DNA of 64,000 nucleotides. It comes from CAYSGX01 sp964518215. GTDB taxonomy: Bacteria > Bacteroidota > Bacteroidia > Chitinophagales > CAIOSU01. The position numbers and the translations under genes were made by a program. The stretch covers positions 15,735 through 79,734 of the forward strand of contig CAZFFP010000005.1 in the NCBI GenBank assembly GCA_964518215.1, given 5' to 3'. The notes below the pieces were generated by a model that was not told where the DNA came from, searched no databases, and was given only the letters and a program-made list of their open reading frames with translations. Below, one piece after another: positions 61,655-64,000 of the stretch (position 1 is the stretch's first letter; each line of letters opens with the position of its first letter).

Positions 61655-61732
61655 TAGACTATTCACAAATATTCTAATGTACTTATTGCAATTAATAATG
61701 TAGCTTTCAGAGTAATATTTTCATCAAATTCA

Positions 61733-62338
61733 ATGTTTATTCACACCGTGTTGAAAGTTGGAATTACCGGAGGAATAGGCAGCGGAAAAACTACCGTGTG
61801 CAAAATATTTGAAACCTTGGGCATTCCTGTTTACTATGCCGATGAGCGGGCAAAATTTATTCTGGAAAATGATGTTTCGGTCATTAGTAGAGTAAAAGCG
61901 CTATTGAGCGAAGCAGCGTATACAAATGGAAAATTGAATCGGGAATACATATCGAAAAAAGTTTTTTCCGATAAAAATCTCCTGCACGAATACAACAGCA
62001 TTATTCACCCTACGGTAGCGCTCGATACCGAACAATGGGTGGCACAGCAAAAGGCTCCTTATGTTTTGAAAGAAGCGGCTTTACTCGTGGAAAGTGGCGC
62101 TCATTTATTGCTCGATAAATTAATTGTGGTGGCAGCACCGGAATCTGTGCGTATTGAACGAGTGGTGCAACGCGACAATGTTCGGGCTGAGGCGGTGCAG
62201 GCGCGAATCAACAATCAAATGCCCGAAGAAGAAAAAGTGAAACTGGCAGATTATGTCATTAACAATGATGGTAGCGTCTCCCTCATTCAACAAGCGCTTC
62301 AAATACATCATCAGTTGTTGGATTTAAGCGGAACATAG
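61733..62338 (+). CDS. coaE: Dephospho-CoA kinase
   Basis: 201 residues. Final step of CoA synthesis, phosphorylating the 3'-hydroxyl of dephospho-CoA. P-loop VGITGGIGSGKTTVCK (about 9-24). VYYADERAKFI contains the substrate Asp, and NSIIHPTVALDTEQWV, VLKEAALLVESGAHLLLDKLI and the lid VVQRDNVRAEAVQARINNQM are all typical. The ATG at 61733 gives a short leader; a start a few codons later is also possible. Confidence 0.96.
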   Translation: MFIHTVLKVGITGGIGSGKTTVCKIFETLGIPVYYADERAKFILENDVSVISRVKALLSEAAYTNGKLNREYISKKVFSDKNLLHEYNSIIHPTVALDTEQWVAQQKAPYVLKEAALLVESGAHLLLDKLIVVAAPESVRIERVVQRDNVRAEAVQARINNQMPEEEKVKLADYVINNDGSVSLIQQALQIHHQLLDLSGT

Positions 62339-62628
62339 GGGAAAATATTTCTTTATAAATAAAACCCCTGTGGGACTCAGCATTTTTAAACAACCTGTTT
62401 TTTTGATTTTTATACAAATCCATTAACCGCAAGGTTGCTTTTTGCATTCTGAAACTAAAATAAGAATCTGTAAAATAGGCTTTATTACTTATTTTTTTAT
62501 AAGTTTCAAAAAGCAATATTCAATATTGAAGTTCTAACCATATTGAATTTAATATATTTCCCTATTTTATTTGACTTTTGAGTTGATAACTGATTCCCGT
62601 GAAAATAGTAATATTCACAAAATAAATC
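62339..62628. other. AT-rich spacer
   Basis: About 290 bp after coaE. A minus-strand frame here overlaps coaE and has no family pattern. No repeat or strong terminator was found. Confidence 0.35.
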
Positions 62629-62658
62629 TTGAATATTATGCTATTTTACCTATATTTG
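62629..62658 (+). promoter_or_regulatory. Promoter with -33 TTG and -7 TATATTTG
   Basis: TTG at 62629-62631 and TATATTTG at 62651-62658 are spaced by 19 bp. The ATG at 62682 follows by 23 bp. This supports a transcribed small gene there. Confidence 0.6.
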
Positions 62659-62681
62659 CTGCCATAAAAATTATAAAAAAA

Positions 62682-62911
62682 ATGAAGCAGATATACACAT
62701 CTCACAATCAATTATCAATTGATTCCTTTCTTGTTAAAAATAATAACCCCGCAAGGCTATTTTCCTCAGTTGACATTAATTCATTTTCACATTTAGCAGT
62801 GGAAAAGGCTCATTAATATCAGGGCTATTCAGCGAAGAAGAAGATATTCAGAAAAATCAGTTTCGGAAAAGACGAGGCGCCTATTTGCGTGATTCATTAG
62901 ACGAAATGTAA
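62682..62911 (+). pseudogene. Small unknown gene, probable frameshift
   Basis: From the ATG at 62682 the frame reads KQIYTSHNQLSIDSFLVKN, then VDINSFSHLAVEKAH and stops at 62816. If one A is added to the run in GTGGAAAAGGC (about 62802), the frame continues as KGSLISGLFSEEEDIQKNQF and RKRRGAYLRDSLDEM to a stop at 62911. This gives about 76 residues. A good promoter lies just upstream. I do not recognise the product. The alternative is that the 44-residue peptide is real and intact. Confidence 0.4.
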
Positions 62912-62981
62912 CTATATCGCTCAAAATACGTAAGAAAGCCAAAAATTATTTCTCATACCCAACCGAATTTAATAAACAGCC

Positions 62982-64000
62982 ATGTTTGCCACAAAGAACC
63001 AACTATATTTTAGTCTGTATTCCAAAATAAAACTTATTGAGGAAATTGGAATTATATCAAGGAACAACAGGCTTCAACTGAAGGCGGCAATATTGATTGC
63101 TTGTCTTTCAGTTATTTTTTCGTGGGACACCGCTGCCCAGGTTAACAATTCCGAAACTTTTGACGGCACTACTTTTCCGCCTACAGGGTGGACGAGAGAG
63201 GTAGTCAACACAGGAAACGGAACAGGAACTAATGCCTCCGTAACCCATTGGATAAGATCCACCACTGGCAGTCCGGCTTCGACACCTCAATCGGGAGCAG
63301 GCATGGCACAATATCAATCAACTGTGGTGAAAAACGGGGGAATAGTAACCTTGGTAACTCCTTTGTTCGATTTGTCGTCAAGAGGCTCTAATACGCCTAC
63401 TGTTACTTTTTGGATGTATAGGGATAATGGAAACTCGACCAATGCTGATAAAATTGATGTTTTAATAAATACCTCTGCTGTTGTATCCGGTTCTACCAAC
63501 ATAGGAACAATCAATCGTTCTCGAAGCTTATCCCCTACTGAATCTGCTGATGGCTGGTATGAGTATTCTTTTAATATACCATCAGGTTTTAATGGAGCAA
63601 GTAATTACATTATATTTCAGGCAACCGGAGCAAGAGGTAATGATATTTTTATTGATAATGTATCGTGGATTTCTTATCCTTCTGTTGCACCCTCTGTTAC
63701 TGAGCAACCTGCTTCAGCAAATCGGTGTAGTGGAGTAAGTGTTTCTTTTGATGCCAATGCATCAGGGATCCCTACACCAACTGTTCAATGGCAGGTGAGT
63801 ACCAATGGTGGAAGCTCATGGACGAACATTTCAGGTGCAACTACAACTACCTATACATTTACACCTGTTGTTTCTAATAATAACAATCAATACCGTGCAG
63901 TATTTACTAATACGGGCGGAACCGCCAATTCTAATGCTGCAATATTAACAGTGAACCCCTTACCTGCTGCCAATGCAGGAAGTAATGCAACGATTTGTAA
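62982..64000 (+). CDS. N-terminus of secreted Ig-like/cleaved-adhesin protein (partial, cut by window edge)
   Basis: An open frame from the ATG at 62982 runs 339 codons to the right edge. A long N-region precedes a signal helix (LKAAILIACLSVIFSWDTAA, about residues 33-52, then Q). Residues 55-235 look like a MAM/cleaved-adhesin jelly roll (ETFDGTTFPPTGWTRE, VTPLFDLSSRGSNTPTVTFW, IFIDNVSWISYP). An Ig-like domain follows (VTEQPASANRCSGVSVSF, WQVSTNGGSSWTNISGAT), and a further repeat begins PLPAANAGSNATIC at the edge. It is probably a T9SS cargo; the C-terminus is outside the window. Confidence 0.88.
   Translation, partial: MFATKNQLYFSLYSKIKLIEEIGIISRNNRLQLKAAILIACLSVIFSWDTAAQVNNSETFDGTTFPPTGWTREVVNTGNGTGTNASVTHWIRSTTGSPASTPQSGAGMAQYQSTVVKNGGIVTLVTPLFDLSSRGSNTPTVTFWMYRDNGNSTNADKIDVLINTSAVVSGSTNIGTINRSRSLSPTESADGWYEYSFNIPSGFNGASNYIIFQATGARGNDIFIDNVSWISYPSVAPSVTEQPASANRCSGVSVSFDANASGIPTPTVQWQVSTNGGSSWTNISGATTTTYTFTPVVSNNNNQYRAVFTNTGGTANSNAAILTVNPLPAANAGSNATIC

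Noticed and set aside
62283..62516. Open frame of 77 codons on the minus strand
   Set aside because: Overlaps the end of coaE on the opposite strand and has no recognisable motif or promoter.

Overview
The window is a stretch of chromosome from a member of the Bacteroidota. It is AT-rich and carries several genes whose products have the type IX secretion (T9SS) C-terminal sorting domain. It also has a SusC-like TonB receptor with an N-terminal carboxypeptidase-regulatory domain, the Bacteroidota promoter element TAnnTTTG in front of many genes, and Bacteroidota-restricted families (DUF6799, DUF4260, GxxExxY, BatD). I cannot name the genus. The isocitrate lyase/malate synthase pair, dihydrolipoyl dehydrogenase and TonB receptor fit an aerobic, free-living or environmental heterotroph.

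Layout. 1-365: N-terminus of a secreted M43-type metalloprotease leaving the left edge. 582-2713: class III aminotransferase and a YCF48-like lipoprotein. 3159-4076: solitary Mrr restriction endonuclease between hairpin-rich spacers. 4354-7914: SMC. 8242-12798: large secreted M43 protease with PKD and SprB-type repeats. 13101-15778: glycosyltransferases and a GNAT acetyltransferase. 16027-18965: 6-pyruvoyl-tetrahydropterin synthase-like gene, GTP cyclohydrolase I and a PurF-family amidotransferase. 19172-20717: MmcQ/YjbR protein and a secreted Kelch protein. 21572-24882: a stress-type cluster (FAD/Rieske oxidoreductase, DUF6799, DUF892 ferritin-like protein, lmo0937-type membrane peptide) with a MITE-like inverted repeat. 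25008-25517: a broken PIN toxin/antitoxin operon with a candidate operator. 25559-32896: SGNH hydrolase, PhoD-like phosphatase, RluF, vanadium-haloperoxidase/PAP2 protein and a BatD-VWA fusion.

33049-36523: glyoxylate shunt genes aceA and aceB, separated by a GxxExxY gene that sits between two copies of a palindromic repeat of about 80 bp. 36665-40094: DUF4260 protein, BASS transporter, chalcone-isomerase-like protein and dihydrolipoyl dehydrogenase. 40466-40963: remnant of a T9SS cargo gene. 41010-44851: biotin carboxylase, a secreted unknown, RluE and a BtuF-like binding protein. 44974-55747: purple acid phosphatase-like enzyme, EVE protein, a 1581-residue adhesin-like protein with eight tandem Ig-like repeats, a TonB receptor and a small regulatory-domain protein. 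55873-56121: tRNA-Lys and tRNA-Leu, each with its own promoter and with a terminator between them. 56159-56808: two tandem paralogous small proteins. 56953-62338: GT4 and GT2 glycosyltransferases, an FG-GAP secreted protein and CoaE. 62682-64000: a possibly frameshifted small gene and the N-terminus of a secreted Ig-like protein leaving the right edge.

Most of the window is housekeeping metabolism interleaved with surface or secreted proteins. The T9SS machinery itself is not here, only cargo. The parts that look most like accessory DNA are the GxxExxY cassette, the toxin/antitoxin operon with two poly-A frameshifts, the inverted-repeat element at 24465-24615 and the Mrr locus. I did not find an obviously new multi-gene system; the GxxExxY cassette is the best candidate for an undescribed mobile unit.
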